Notes: generated from the letters alone by a model not told the origin. 64,000 nt of DNA from Mangrovibacterium marinum (GCF_003046625.1 NZ_QAAD01000003.1:264938-328937); one strand, 5' to 3'; numbered from the stretch's first letter, positions 25,468 through 33,953 are shown. Numbers and translations are program-made.

Positions 25468-25706
25468 AGGAGTGACGAGCGTGGCAGCTCTAAAAAAATT
25501 GTATACCCAACCACCCTTCGAACTCCTGTGCCCCCTCGTGCAGGGGGCTTCAGCGGCGTCAACAGACTACGATACAGGTTTCTCAAGTGTCACATTGCAA
25601 CAGAACCAATACGTACAGAAACGTCAGGGAGATTTCCCAACCTTATTGCTCCCTAACCTCGCGTTGAGAAACCTGCGAACCTCCTTTCGGGGAGGTTCTT
25701 TTTTTT
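25468..25706 (+). ncRNA. Candidate structured RNA of about 240 nt
   Basis: Four long perfect pairings in a row. CAGGAGT (25468-25474) pairs with ACTCCTG (25523-25529) and encloses GAGC/GCTC. GCCCCCT (25530-25536) pairs with AGGGGGC (25542-25548) over a 5-base loop. CAGGTTTCTCAA near 25576 pairs with TTGAGAAACCTG near 25664, twelve pairs enclosing smaller ACGT/ACGT and GGGAG/CTCCC stems. GAACCTCC/GGAGGTTC at 25677-25698 is followed by a T run and acts as the end. A 78-codon frame runs through all of this, including the terminator, so it is not called as protein. It resembles no RNA family I can name; a repeat-derived element is the alternative. Confidence 0.45.
25677..25706 (+). terminator. 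Rho-independent terminator ending the candidate RNA
   Basis: GAACCTCC (25677-25684), loop TTTCGG, GGAGGTTC (25691-25698), then an unbroken T run. No protein gene lies upstream on this strand after the YceI terminator, so it should end a separate transcript. Confidence 0.85.
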
Positions 25707-25844
25707 AAAGTCCCTTCTGCTTTTACCTTCGATCTAATGTACCCACCCTGGCCCTCCCTCGCGAGGGAGGGAAATTCCGACTTTGTCGGAATGGGAGGGT
25801 CAATCTAATTCAAAAGAATCCACTTTCATCCCTGTTGGTGATTC
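25707..25844 (+). repeat. 138-bp repeat, copy A
   Basis: Same sequence as the reverse complement of 47358-47495, with about six mismatches over 138 bases by eye. Contains the perfect 20-bp palindrome CCCTCCCTCGCGAGGGAGGG (25752-25771) and the hairpin ATTCCGAC-TTT-GTCGGAAT (25774-25792). Confidence 0.92.
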
Positions 25845-26064
25845 CAGGGAATCATGAAGTTTTTTCTATTTCTACTCTTGATCAAAAAGGAACTTTGTCC
25901 TACCGGACGGGTTTTCATTTTTCTGTAATGGCTTTAGCCATTCAATACCGATTAGCTTCAAAAGTGTCGCATCGTATCACTTCGTTCCAATGCTCCTTTT
26001 TCAGTCTATCGGCATTATACCGTCCTATTTCAGAGCATAAATTAGCCTTCAAAACGGTATAATT
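25821..26064 (+). repeat. Dispersed modular repeat, copy overlapping 138-bp element
   Basis: ACTTTCATCCCTGTTGGTGATTCC.GGGAATCATGAA-type sequence here recurs at 43428-43466. 26026-26064 (ATTTCAG, TAAATTAGC, CAAAACGGTATAA) recurs at 43515-43553, and 25878-25922 recurs at about 2002-2047. The modules occur in different combinations in each place. Confidence 0.7.
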
Positions 26065-26146
26065 TGGGTAGCACAAACGATAACACAAAGATTCTCCCGG
26101 CCCATACGGGACGGTATTTCCCCTGTCGTCGTTAAGCTACCCAAAT
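26062..26146. repeat. Inverted repeat, 11-bp arms
   Basis: ATTTGGGTAGC (26062-26072) and GCTACCCAAAT (26136-26146) are perfect inverted arms around a 63-base centre. No open frame inside. A further 9-bp pair, CGTTTGATT near 26178 and AATCAAACG near 26231, follows. Confidence 0.6.
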
Positions 26147-26261
26147 AGCATCCCTCCGGGATTGCAGGAAGCTTTTCGTTTGATTTCGGCCTCGAAAAAA
26201 TAGGGCACTCGGTCCCAACTCTTCCTCATTAATCAAACGACTTCCTTGAGCGTTGACACTG

Positions 26262-26372
26262 TTTTGGACAACAACTTGATAACTTTTGACAGCAAGACAA
26301 CCCAAAAACTTTTGATAACAGCATCGTCGAAAAGTAGTAAACTTTCATTCCTGATCGTGATTACCAGCTATC
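26262..26372 (+). repeat. Dispersed modular repeat, further copy
   Basis: ACAGCATCGTCGAAAAGTAG followed by TAAACTTTCATTCCTG matches 43408-43440 with one or two changes. It precedes the cysteine hydrolase stop codon on the opposite strand. Confidence 0.7.
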
Positions 26373-26399
26373 CGGTCTGCATCTTTAGAAGCGAGCCTG

Positions 26400-26939
26400 T
26401 CAGCTATTTTTTAGAAACTCCTCGCAGCTTAGCAATTTTATTTTCTCTTTGGTTGGTGCCAGGCGAGCCCAAAGCATATTGAAATATTCCACAGCAAGCA
26501 TGGCAGTCATCTGCGGGCGGCTGCGGGTTGTGTGTGCATTGGAGATGACCGTAATCAGATAGTCGCGGCTCAGGCCGGCCTTCACGGTGCAATCGACGCT
26601 AAAGTCGGTCGAGCATCCGGTAATCACCAGTTCGTCCACTCCTTTTTCGCGCAGCACTTGATCCAGCTCCGTTTTGTAGAACGAATCGTTTGCTGTTTTC
26701 ACAATCACCACATCGTCGGAGCGTTTACCCAGCTCATCGAGGATCTCCCATTCGCTGGTTCCGGGAATGAAAAAGCCTTCGCGCGAGCCATCGTGCTGAA
26801 TAAAAATAACAGGTAAGCCAAGGCTTCGGAATCTGGCGGACAACAGATTGATTCGTTCGAGCACATTTTCCGCATCGTAACGTGCATCCATCGGGTCGAA
26901 TGCTCCGCGTTGCATATCCATAATTAATAAAGCTTTCAT
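26400..26939 (-). CDS. Isochorismatase-like cysteine hydrolase with Ser at the nucleophile position
   Basis: 179 residues from the ATG at 26937-26939; a GTG 21 bases upstream is less likely. Isochorismatase fold: ALLIMDMQRGAFDP with D8, VVIVKTANDSFY with K81, and VITGCSTDFSVDCTV, where family enzymes usually read TDFCVD or similar. The catalytic cysteine position is S114; cysteines lie nearby at 109 and 117. The family hydrolyses amides or the isochorismate vinyl ether; those without the cysteine cannot use the thioester route. The substrate is unknown. Alone on its strand, with a repeat-rich region downstream. Confidence 0.8.
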   Translation of the reverse strand: MKALLIMDMQRGAFDPMDARYDAENVLERINLLSARFRSLGLPVIFIQHDGSREGFFIPGTSEWEILDELGKRSDDVVIVKTANDSFYKTELDQVLREKGVDELVITGCSTDFSVDCTVKAGLSRDYLITVISNAHTTRSRPQMTAMLAVEYFNMLWARLAPTKEKIKLLSCEEFLKNS

Positions 26940-27067
26940 AGTTTCAGGTTTGAATTTCACAGTTTTTCTTCTTCAGTCAACTTTCTTAAGGTAAGAATTT
27001 TGCCGCAGCCAACCAATGAATTTTACCGGTTTTGATTTTTCACCGCCGAAACCGTTCATTCCCCAAA

Positions 27068-27103
27068 CGAAAAAGGAGCATTCCTTCTTCAGAAATGCTC
27101 CTT
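27068..27103 (-). terminator. Terminator of the FAH-family gene
   Basis: AAGGAGCATT (27073-27082) and AATGCTCCTT (27094-27103) form a perfect 10-bp stem. On the minus strand the stem is followed by a T run (the A run at 27068-27072). Confidence 0.85.
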
Positions 27104-27146
27104 CCCGTTGTTTTAACCGGATCGGGTTGATGTGGAAATGTCTGGC

Positions 27147-27761
27147 TTACTTCACCTCGAAGTCGAACATTTTCCGGCCTTCCAGCAGCCCTTCCAGCCG
27201 GTCGCCAATAGCGACGGGACCGACACCTGCCGGTGTTCCGGTATAGATTAAATCGCCAATTTTCAGGGTGAAATAATTCGACACCTGACTAATCAACTCG
27301 TCAATATGGAAAAGCATCTGTGCTGTATCGCCGTTCTGAACTACTTCCCCATTCTTTTTCAACTCAAATTGAATGTGCCCCACATCGGGCAGTTCGGTTT
27401 TCGAAATGAAATCGTTACCGATTACTGCCGACCGATCGAAAGCTTTGGCCTTTTCCCAGGGTAGTCCCTTCGCCTTCAACTGAGCCTGCAAATCGCGAGC
27501 TGTAAAGTCGATCCCCAGGCCAATCTCGTCGTAATAACGGCTGGCAAAGCGGGGCTCAATATTTTTGCCCAATCGGTTGATGCGCACCACCAACTCGCAT
27601 TCGTAATGCACATCGCTGCTAAAAGCGGGAATGTAAAACGGGTCGTTATTGCGCAACAAAGCCGAGTCGGGTTTCATAAAGATGACCGGCTCATCGGGAA
27701 CGTCATTGTTCAGCTCACGAGCGTGATCGGCGTAATTTCGTCCAATACAAATAATCTTCAT
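27147..27761 (-). CDS. Fumarylacetoacetate hydrolase family protein
   Basis: 204 residues, the compact YcgM/FAHD1 size. Seen: KIICIGRNYADHARELNN at the start, EPVIFMKPDSALL, the metal ligands in HYECELVVRINRLGKNI, GLGIDFTARDLQ, WEKAKAFDRSAVIG and YTGTPAGVGPVAIGDRLEG at the end. Such enzymes cut C-C bonds in acylpyruvates or decarboxylate oxaloacetate with Mg2+. The precise substrate is not determined. Monocistronic on the minus strand, closed by a terminator. Confidence 0.92.
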   Translation of the reverse strand: MKIICIGRNYADHARELNNDVPDEPVIFMKPDSALLRNNDPFYIPAFSSDVHYECELVVRINRLGKNIEPRFASRYYDEIGLGIDFTARDLQAQLKAKGLPWEKAKAFDRSAVIGNDFISKTELPDVGHIQFELKKNGEVVQNGDTAQMLFHIDELISQVSNYFTLKIGDLIYTGTPAGVGPVAIGDRLEGLLEGRKMFDFEVK

Positions 27762-27919
27762 GATTCAAATTCTAAACTAGTTCCAAGTTATTGGCTGCAA
27801 GCTGCTAGAGCGTTCCAACCAATCAAAAATGACAAATTCGGCTATTGTAAATAGCCTGGTCGCGAGACTGAGACTGTGATTTACAATATTGGCTCCAAGG
27901 CCTTTTCTCTCCTCCCCTG

Positions 27920-28726
27920 CTAGTTGTCTTTCATTCGCAGCTTAATGGCTGTCAGCACCTTTTTGGTGTACAGCGGAAACTCGCCCTGCATCATCCAACC
28001 AAAATAGCCGGGTTGTTCGCGCAGCACCTTCTCAACCGGGATGCCTTTGTTTTTCCCAAAGTTGAATACCTCAACACCTTTGTCGTTATAAACAATGCGC
28101 CCCATAAAATCGACATTGCGATCGTAAGAAGAAAACTCGCACAGGGCATTCACATCGTTTTGAATCGGCTTGCTCAACTTTCCTTTGGCATCTTCAAATT
28201 CGGTATCCTGGTACATATCCAACTGCGATTTCAGCACCTCGTAGGTTGCTTTGGTATCGGCCATGGCGCTGTGGGCATCCTGCAACTCTTGCTGGCAATA
28301 AAATTTATAGGCAGCAGCCAGGGTCCGTTTTTCCATCTTGTGAAAAATCGCCTGCACATCCACAAATTTGCGCTTTTTAAAATCCACGTCTACGTCTACC
28401 CGCAGGAATTCCTCGGCCAGCAACGGAATATCGAAACGGTTGGAGTTAAAACCGGCCAGATCGCAGCCCTCCATAAATTTCGCCAACGACTTGGCCACTT
28501 CCTTAAAAGTCGGGCAGTCTTTCACATCCTGGTCGTAAATACCGTGCACTTTACTGGCGGCTTCCGGGATGGGCATCTCCGGGTTAATGCGCATCTCTTT
28601 GGTTTCCTCGCTTCCGTCGGGCTGAACTTTAATCAAGGCAATTTCGACAATACGATCGGTTGCCACATTAATTCCGGTTGTTTCCAGATCCAAAAAAATG
28701 AGTGGATTCTTCAAATTCAGTTTCAT
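27920..28726 (-). CDS. DnaQ-like 3'-5' exonuclease with C-terminal DUF3820-like tail
   Basis: 268 residues from the ATG at 28724-28726. The open frame extends upstream to 28804, but that stretch is the dnaN terminator. DEDDh exonuclease: FLDLETTGINV (Exo I, DxE), FNSNRFDIPLL (Exo II) and QDAHSAMADTKATY (Exo III, HxxxxxD). Residues after about 215 form an extra module with NFGKNKGIPVEKV..QPGYFGWMM, like the small DUF3820 domain found next to exonucleases. Probable proofreading or repair nuclease. It lies directly downstream of dnaN, so a link to replication is plausible. Confidence 0.9.
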   Translation of the reverse strand: MKLNLKNPLIFLDLETTGINVATDRIVEIALIKVQPDGSEETKEMRINPEMPIPEAASKVHGIYDQDVKDCPTFKEVAKSLAKFMEGCDLAGFNSNRFDIPLLAEEFLRVDVDVDFKKRKFVDVQAIFHKMEKRTLAAAYKFYCQQELQDAHSAMADTKATYEVLKSQLDMYQDTEFEDAKGKLSKPIQNDVNALCEFSSYDRNVDFMGRIVYNDKGVEVFNFGKNKGIPVEKVLREQPGYFGWMMQGEFPLYTKKVLTAIKLRMKDN

Positions 28727-28764
28727 TCTGTTCTTTTTTCGGGCCCTTGAAAAGCCCATTATGA

Positions 28765-28798
28765 ATAAAAAGCCCAACAGAAGGTCTTCTGCCAGGCT
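28765..28798 (-). terminator. Terminator of dnaN
   Basis: AGCCCAACAGAAG (28771-28783) and CTTCTGCCAGGCT (28786-28798) give up to 13 pairs, three of them G-U. On the minus strand a T run follows (28767-28770). It separates dnaN from the exonuclease gene. Confidence 0.85.
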
Positions 28799-28821
28799 TT
28801 CCAAGCTATTTTAGTTACAAT

Positions 28822-29952
28822 TTAAGCATTAATCATCATCGGCATCAGCAGCATCAACACATCTTCCTCATCGAAATCTTTCTCGGCGGGCAGCAACAAG
28901 CCGGCACGTGTTGGGTCCGACAACTCAACACGAACTTCCGATGAGGTAATGTTCGAGAGAATTTCCAAGAGGAAAGTCGATTTAAAGCCAATTTCAATCT
29001 CCTCACCCTCGTACTGACACTTGATGCGTTCAACAGCCGAAATTGAGAAATCGACATCCTGGGCCGAAATCACCAGTTGATTATCCTGAATGTGGAACTT
29101 AATCAGGTTGCTGGCCTGGTTGGCAAATACCGATACACGTTTGATGGTGTTGTAGAACTCCAAACGGTCAACCGTCAGTTTATTCTGGTTGTTGGTTGGG
29201 ATCACCGAGTTATAGGCCGGATAGTTTCCTTCCACCAGGCGGCAAATCAGTTTATAGTTGCTCAGGTTGAAAAAAGCATTCTTCTCGTCGAACTGCAATT
29301 TAACATCGTAATCTTCTTTCAGCAGCAGGTTCTTCAGCAAGGCAGCCGGTTTTTTGGGTAAAATGAAGGACGACTCCACTTCGGCCTTGGCATCGGCCCG
29401 TTTGTAGCGCACCAGCTTGTGTGCATCCGATGCTACAAAGGTTAAGTCGTCGCTACCCAGTTCCATAAAAATTCCGTTCATCACCGGACGAAGTTCATCG
29501 TCGGCAGTGGCAAACAAGGTACGCTGAATACCACTTTGCAGCACATCGTGCGGAACCTGAATAGTGGATGCAGAGGCTTCGTTCAGCTCGGGCAATTGCG
29601 GAAATTCATCGCCATCCTGACCAACAATACTAAACTTACCATTATCCGAGTAAATATCAATTCCAAAGGTCTCCAGGTCGAATTTAAAGGTCAAGGGCTG
29701 GTCCGGAAATTCCTTCAAGGTATCGTTCAACAGCTTGGCCGGAACAGCAATGTCGCCTTTGCCTTCCGCATTGTCCAACTCAAGGCTGGTAATCAGTGTT
29801 GACTCCAAATCTGAAGCAGTAACCGTTAGCCGATTATCTTCCAGTTGAAATAAATAATTATCCAGGATGGGTAATGTATTTTTCGAACTGATCACCTTAC
29901 TGATTGCATTCAGGTGACTGAGTAATTCGGTACTGGAAACAACAAATTTCAT
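28822..29952 (-). CDS. dnaN: DNA polymerase III beta subunit (sliding clamp)
   Basis: 376 residues, full length. Forms the ring that tethers the replicative polymerase. Begins MKFVVSSTELLSHLNAISKVISSKNTLPILDNYL as in other Bacteroidetes clamps; contains FVASDAHKLVRYKR in the second domain, YKLICRLVEGNYPAYNSVIP, and ends in the expected DEEDVLMLLMPMMIN, the groove-forming C-terminus (usual MPMRL region). Not next to dnaA here, which is common in this phylum. Confidence 0.97.
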   Translation of the reverse strand: MKFVVSSTELLSHLNAISKVISSKNTLPILDNYLFQLEDNRLTVTASDLESTLITSLELDNAEGKGDIAVPAKLLNDTLKEFPDQPLTFKFDLETFGIDIYSDNGKFSIVGQDGDEFPQLPELNEASASTIQVPHDVLQSGIQRTLFATADDELRPVMNGIFMELGSDDLTFVASDAHKLVRYKRADAKAEVESSFILPKKPAALLKNLLLKEDYDVKLQFDEKNAFFNLSNYKLICRLVEGNYPAYNSVIPTNNQNKLTVDRLEFYNTIKRVSVFANQASNLIKFHIQDNQLVISAQDVDFSISAVERIKCQYEGEEIEIGFKSTFLLEILSNITSSEVRVELSDPTRAGLLLPAEKDFDEEDVLMLLMPMMINA

Positions 29953-30081
29953 TGATATTTTCTTTTAGTTTGACTTACCTTAAACAATTGAGCGCTTTTG
30001 GCTTTCCACCGCGCGAAACACGAATATACAAACTTTGCTTTGGTTTCCTGTGATTAAATATTCACAATTTATACAAAGTAA

Positions 30082-32493
30082 TTAACCACGGTATTTTTTT
30101 AGGCGGATCAGCTGAAAGATCAATCCGAATAAAAGAATGATAACCAAGGGTCCCGCCAGGTTGAGCACTTGCCAATAGGTCTTTTCTTCGCGCAGGCGAA
30201 CCTTGTCGAGCGAGCGAATCTTAAATACCCGCGAACGCAAGGCCATCATGCCCGAGTTGTCGCAAAGGTAGTTAACCGCATTGAGCAAAAAAGCTTTATT
30301 GCCAAAAGTCTGCTGCGAATATTCGTCGTAGCCCAACGGCTGGGTTCTGATTTGCCCGTTGCGGCGCGATACTTTATTGGCAATCAGGCTTCCGTCGGCC
30401 AGGACAATCATCCGAGCCGACTTCGATTTAGTCAACACCTGAATACCTGGTGAATTCAACTGGTTGGTCATGCGATTGGCAAAAACCGAAGGAAATTGTC
30501 CTTCCAGTAAAACGCCAACCGGAATATTGGACTGCTGAAACAGCTCGCGGGCCGGCGGACTGTTAATGCTTCGCAGACTAATCTCTTCGGGAGTGCCCAC
30601 CTTCCGCGAATAAGGCGATGTATGCAGGATGACCGATTTATGCACTTCCGGATTTCGACCAACCGTATCAATGGAGCTCACAAACTCCGACTTTAAACTG
30701 TTCAGGTTTCGGCTAATCACATGATCATCCGCCGGGGTCAGCAAAGGCGAGTAGTACCAGGGCGCCGGGCTAAACTTGGGTTGCGATGCCACCGGCGAGG
30801 TATTCACCGGAATCAGGATACATTCCACATCTTGCAAGAGATCGGGATTGACCCGAACGCCATACTTAAACAGCTGATCCATCAGGTTCAGGTCGCGGGG
30901 GAATGCTATGGTGGTCTCGCCGCGACTTAAACTGTCGAGGCTCACCTGTACCGGATCGAATAGCCAAAGCAAGTTGCCGCCGCGCATCAGGTACTGATCG
31001 ATCCAGAATTTTTCCTGTTCGCCAAAAGGCCTTGAGGGATCGGCAATGATTACTGCCCGGGCTAAGCTGTCGGTCGCAAGAAGCTGCCCGGCTGTTTTTT
31101 CGGTTACCCGAAAATTTTCGGATAAGCTACTCCGGATGTCCCAGGTTTCCGCTTCGGACAACTCGCCCTGTCCGGTTAAAAAGACCACTTCGGGCTTCTC
31201 GCCCTGCAACAGCTGCCTGATGACATTCATCAGTTCAAACTCGAGCGTTTCAATTGAATTATTCAGATTCTGTTCAGCGGCCAATGATGGGTTATTCTTC
31301 AGTAAGTTGACACCGATTGTCTGGTCTCCATAGCGGATCACCGCTCCGGGAAAAATCAACTTGGTAACCGTTCCCTGCTCCTGACTTTGTCGCAAATCGG
31401 TAGGTTGAATCCCCAGGGCCACCAGCTGGTTAAACAATTTATTCCGCTTATCGGTATTACTGATTTCATAGGGATCGCGCAGTTCGAGCCGCACCGACTG
31501 AGCAGCCCAGGCATCCAGATCCTGCACCTTTTCGGCAACGGCTTGCTGCAACTGCCGAAAGCCCGGCGGCAAATCGCCCGCCAGATACAAATCAACTTTG
31601 AGCGGTGCGTCCAGGCCTGTGAGCATCTCTTTCGACACCGGCGAAAGACTGTATCTTTTTTCGCTGGTTAAATCGATGCGAAAAAACCACTGCGAGCCAA
31701 GAGTCATCAGCACCAACACCCCCACCAACAAACCGAGCAGCTTTTTTGTCTGCTGCCGTCGATTTTGCTGTTTGCGACGCAACAACATACTGGTTAGCAC
31801 CAACACAAAAGCTACCGCCACCACAAAATACAGCATATCGCGCGAGTCGAGCACCCCACGGCTAACCGACTCGTAATGCGCGCTAATTCCAAGTTTCAGA
31901 AAAAACGATTTCACGCCCGGCGCGATATTCATCGCCGCAACAAAATCGAAGCCCGTGTAAAAGAAGAAACATAAAAACAAAGCTGCAATAAAGGCGAACA
32001 CCGGGTTATCGGTGAGCGATGAAGCCAAAAGCCCCAGTGCAACATAGAAAGCCGCCAGTAGAAACAATCCGATAAACGATCCCCAGGCGGCACCGCTATC
32101 CCAATTACCAACCGGGTTTCCAAGGTTGTATATCGAATAAAAATAGATGAGTGTAGGCAGTAAGGAGACCAGCACCAAAAACAAACCCGCCAGGTATTTA
32201 GCCCAAACCAGTTGCAATAACGAATACGGCCGGGTGATCAAGATCTCGAGCGTTCCAAGTCTCTTTTCCTCGGCAAACAAACGCATGGTTAAGGCCGGAA
32301 TCAGAAACAGAAAAATCCAGGGCGCTAATGAAAAATAGGGACTTAGCGAGGCATATCCATTTTCGAGCAAGTTGTAAGCACCGGGGAAAACCCACAAGAA
32401 CAGCCCGTTGGCTATCAAAAATACAAAAGCGACCAGATAACCGGTAATCGATCCAAAAAAGCTGGTAATTTCCTTTCGAAACAGACTATACAT
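30082..32493 (-). CDS. Fused GldF-GldG: ABC permease plus auxiliary protein
   Basis: 803 residues. Residues 1-240 are an ABC-2 permease of GldF type with about six membrane segments (ITGYLVAFVFLIANGLFLWVF, SLAPWIFLFLIPALTMRLFAEEKRLGTLE, LAAFYVALGLLASSL). Residues about 250-800 are GldG-like: a membrane anchor, LTSEKRYSLSPVSKEML, the ALVIADPSRPFGEQEKFWIDQYLMRGGNLLWLFDPV region (as ARAVIIADPS here) and a last membrane helix near the C-terminus. In Flavobacterium GldA, GldF and GldG are separate and needed for gliding; non-gliding relatives also have them. No GldA-type ATPase lies next to it here. Confidence 0.9.
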   Translation of the reverse strand: MYSLFRKEITSFFGSITGYLVAFVFLIANGLFLWVFPGAYNLLENGYASLSPYFSLAPWIFLFLIPALTMRLFAEEKRLGTLEILITRPYSLLQLVWAKYLAGLFLVLVSLLPTLIYFYSIYNLGNPVGNWDSGAAWGSFIGLFLLAAFYVALGLLASSLTDNPVFAFIAALFLCFFFYTGFDFVAAMNIAPGVKSFFLKLGISAHYESVSRGVLDSRDMLYFVVAVAFVLVLTSMLLRRKQQNRRQQTKKLLGLLVGVLVLMTLGSQWFFRIDLTSEKRYSLSPVSKEMLTGLDAPLKVDLYLAGDLPPGFRQLQQAVAEKVQDLDAWAAQSVRLELRDPYEISNTDKRNKLFNQLVALGIQPTDLRQSQEQGTVTKLIFPGAVIRYGDQTIGVNLLKNNPSLAAEQNLNNSIETLEFELMNVIRQLLQGEKPEVVFLTGQGELSEAETWDIRSSLSENFRVTEKTAGQLLATDSLARAVIIADPSRPFGEQEKFWIDQYLMRGGNLLWLFDPVQVSLDSLSRGETTIAFPRDLNLMDQLFKYGVRVNPDLLQDVECILIPVNTSPVASQPKFSPAPWYYSPLLTPADDHVISRNLNSLKSEFVSSIDTVGRNPEVHKSVILHTSPYSRKVGTPEEISLRSINSPPARELFQQSNIPVGVLLEGQFPSVFANRMTNQLNSPGIQVLTKSKSARMIVLADGSLIANKVSRRNGQIRTQPLGYDEYSQQTFGNKAFLLNAVNYLCDNSGMMALRSRVFKIRSLDKVRLREEKTYWQVLNLAGPLVIILLFGLIFQLIRLKKYRG

Positions 32494-32629
32494 AGCTTGC
32501 AGGTAGATTTTAGATGTTGTTTTTGTTGCCTTGTTATTGCCCGGTTATCGTCGCTGGTTGGGAATAACAAGTTGATTCGGGCACAAAATTACAGATTGTC
32601 GGTCGGCTTAGCAAGCGAGGCCCGGCACG

Positions 32630-33757
32630 CTACGAGCGAAGCTTCTGCACAATCAGCTGTGCGGCCCGTTTAGAAGCACCGGGGCCACCCAGTTTTTTTC
32701 GCAACTCGCGATAACTCGCCTCAATTTGACGTCGATACTCCGTATCTCCCAAAATACGCTGTAACTCTTTGCGGATATTTCCGGCCGTGCAGTTGTGCTG
32801 CAAAAGCTCCTTCACCGCTGTGCGCTGCAAAATAATATTCACCAACGACACCCATTTTATATGCAGAAAAAACTTGCCGATACCAAAAAACAAAGCACCG
32901 CCGGCCATCCGGTAGCAAACCACTTGCGGGCATCCCACAATGGCCGCTTCCAGGGTAACGGTTCCGGAAGCCACCACCGCCACATCGGACATTTGTAACA
33001 GTTCGTTGGTTTTGTCGCGCAACACATTCACATGGTAGCCCGACACCAGCCCGATATAAACATGATCCGGTATTCCCGGTGCTGCCGTCACCACAACCTG
33101 ATGCGAGTTGATTGAATTAACAGCCTTCAGCATCCGCGGCAAGAGCGACTTTATTTCCTGCATACGGCTCCCCGGCACCAAAGCCAGGATAGGCTTGTCG
33201 GTTAAATTATTCTCGCGGCAAAACTGTTCGGTCGTTTTTGTCACTTTATGTTCCTCAACCGCGTCCATGATGGGATTGCCCACAAAATTTACCCGGTGAT
33301 AATCGTGACTGGCATAAAACTCGGTTTCAAACGGGAAAATAGTAAACATTTCATCTACCAGCTGCCGGATTTTTTTCACCCGCCCCTCTTTCCATGCCCA
33401 CACTTTGGGCGATATATAATAATATACCCGAATGCCAACCAACTTGGCAAACTCGGCAATGCGCAGGTTGAAGCCCGGATAATCGACCAAAATCAACACA
33501 TCGGGATTAAACTCCAGTAAGCGATCCTCGCAAAGGCGAAAATTTTTTCGAATGGTTTGCAAATGCATCAATACCGGAATGAAGCCCATGAATGCCATTT
33601 CGCGATAATGCTTGTATAGCTTCATACCGGCTTCCTCCATCAAGTCGCCTCCAAAGCCTCTGATTTCGGCTGTCGGATCAGTCTGCACCAACTCCCGAAT
33701 CAGGTTTGCAGCATGTAAATCGCCCGACGCTTCGCCGGCTATAAAGAAGTATTTCAT
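32630..33757 (-). CDS. lpxB: Lipid-A-disaccharide synthase
   Basis: 375 residues from the ATG at 33755-33757; the longer frame from 33814 would add 19 residues ahead of the conserved start. Condenses UDP-2,3-diacylglucosamine with lipid X in lipid A synthesis (GT19). Seen: MKYFFIAGEASGDLHAANL, EIRGFGGDLMEEAGMKL, LVDYPGFNLRIAEFA, YYISPKVWAWKEGRVKKIR, VGNPIMDAV, LALVPGSRMQEIKSLLP and ASGTVTLEAAIVGCPQVVCYR. In many Bacteroidetes it follows surE and a small membrane protein gene; here an opposite-strand pair of genes separates them. Confidence 0.96.
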   Translation of the reverse strand: MKYFFIAGEASGDLHAANLIRELVQTDPTAEIRGFGGDLMEEAGMKLYKHYREMAFMGFIPVLMHLQTIRKNFRLCEDRLLEFNPDVLILVDYPGFNLRIAEFAKLVGIRVYYYISPKVWAWKEGRVKKIRQLVDEMFTIFPFETEFYASHDYHRVNFVGNPIMDAVEEHKVTKTTEQFCRENNLTDKPILALVPGSRMQEIKSLLPRMLKAVNSINSHQVVVTAAPGIPDHVYIGLVSGYHVNVLRDKTNELLQMSDVAVVASGTVTLEAAIVGCPQVVCYRMAGGALFFGIGKFFLHIKWVSLVNIILQRTAVKELLQHNCTAGNIRKELQRILGDTEYRRQIEASYRELRKKLGGPGASKRAAQLIVQKLRS

Positions 33758-33953
33758 AAAGTGCTTATGCTTGAAATCTATCAAAAGTAATTTATAAAGT
33801 TGAAAGTGCCACATCGCAGCGAAAATATACTCGGCCTATCCGACGCGAATAACCGCAAGTTTTCGTCTTTAATTAAAAAAGTTGTTTGTTTACCGTACTG
33901 AAATATGTACATTCACCTAAATTTTTATTCACCTAACGTTAATATTGCGGAAT

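Larger units (their letters stand above)
24968..26399. other. 1.4-kb gene-free island
   Basis: No credible protein gene between the YceI terminator and the cysteine hydrolase stop codon. It contains, in order, a 41-bp tandem array, an A/T-rich stretch, a candidate structured RNA ending in a terminator, one arm of a 138-bp inverted repeat pair, and dispersed-repeat material with an 85-base inverted repeat at 26062-26146. Open frames here are short and cross these structures. Confidence 0.6.

Noticed and set aside
25472..25708. 78-codon open frame in the gene-free island
   Set aside because: It runs through several perfect hairpins and a terminator T run, so a structured RNA explains the sequence better.
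24968..26399. Remnant transposon in the gene-free island
   Set aside because: Repeats and inverted arms are present but no fragment resembling a transposase or integrase was found in any frame.
28013..28750. Plus-strand open frame of 245 codons opposite the exonuclease
   Set aside because: Antisense shadow of a clear DEDDh exonuclease; composition fits a shadow frame.
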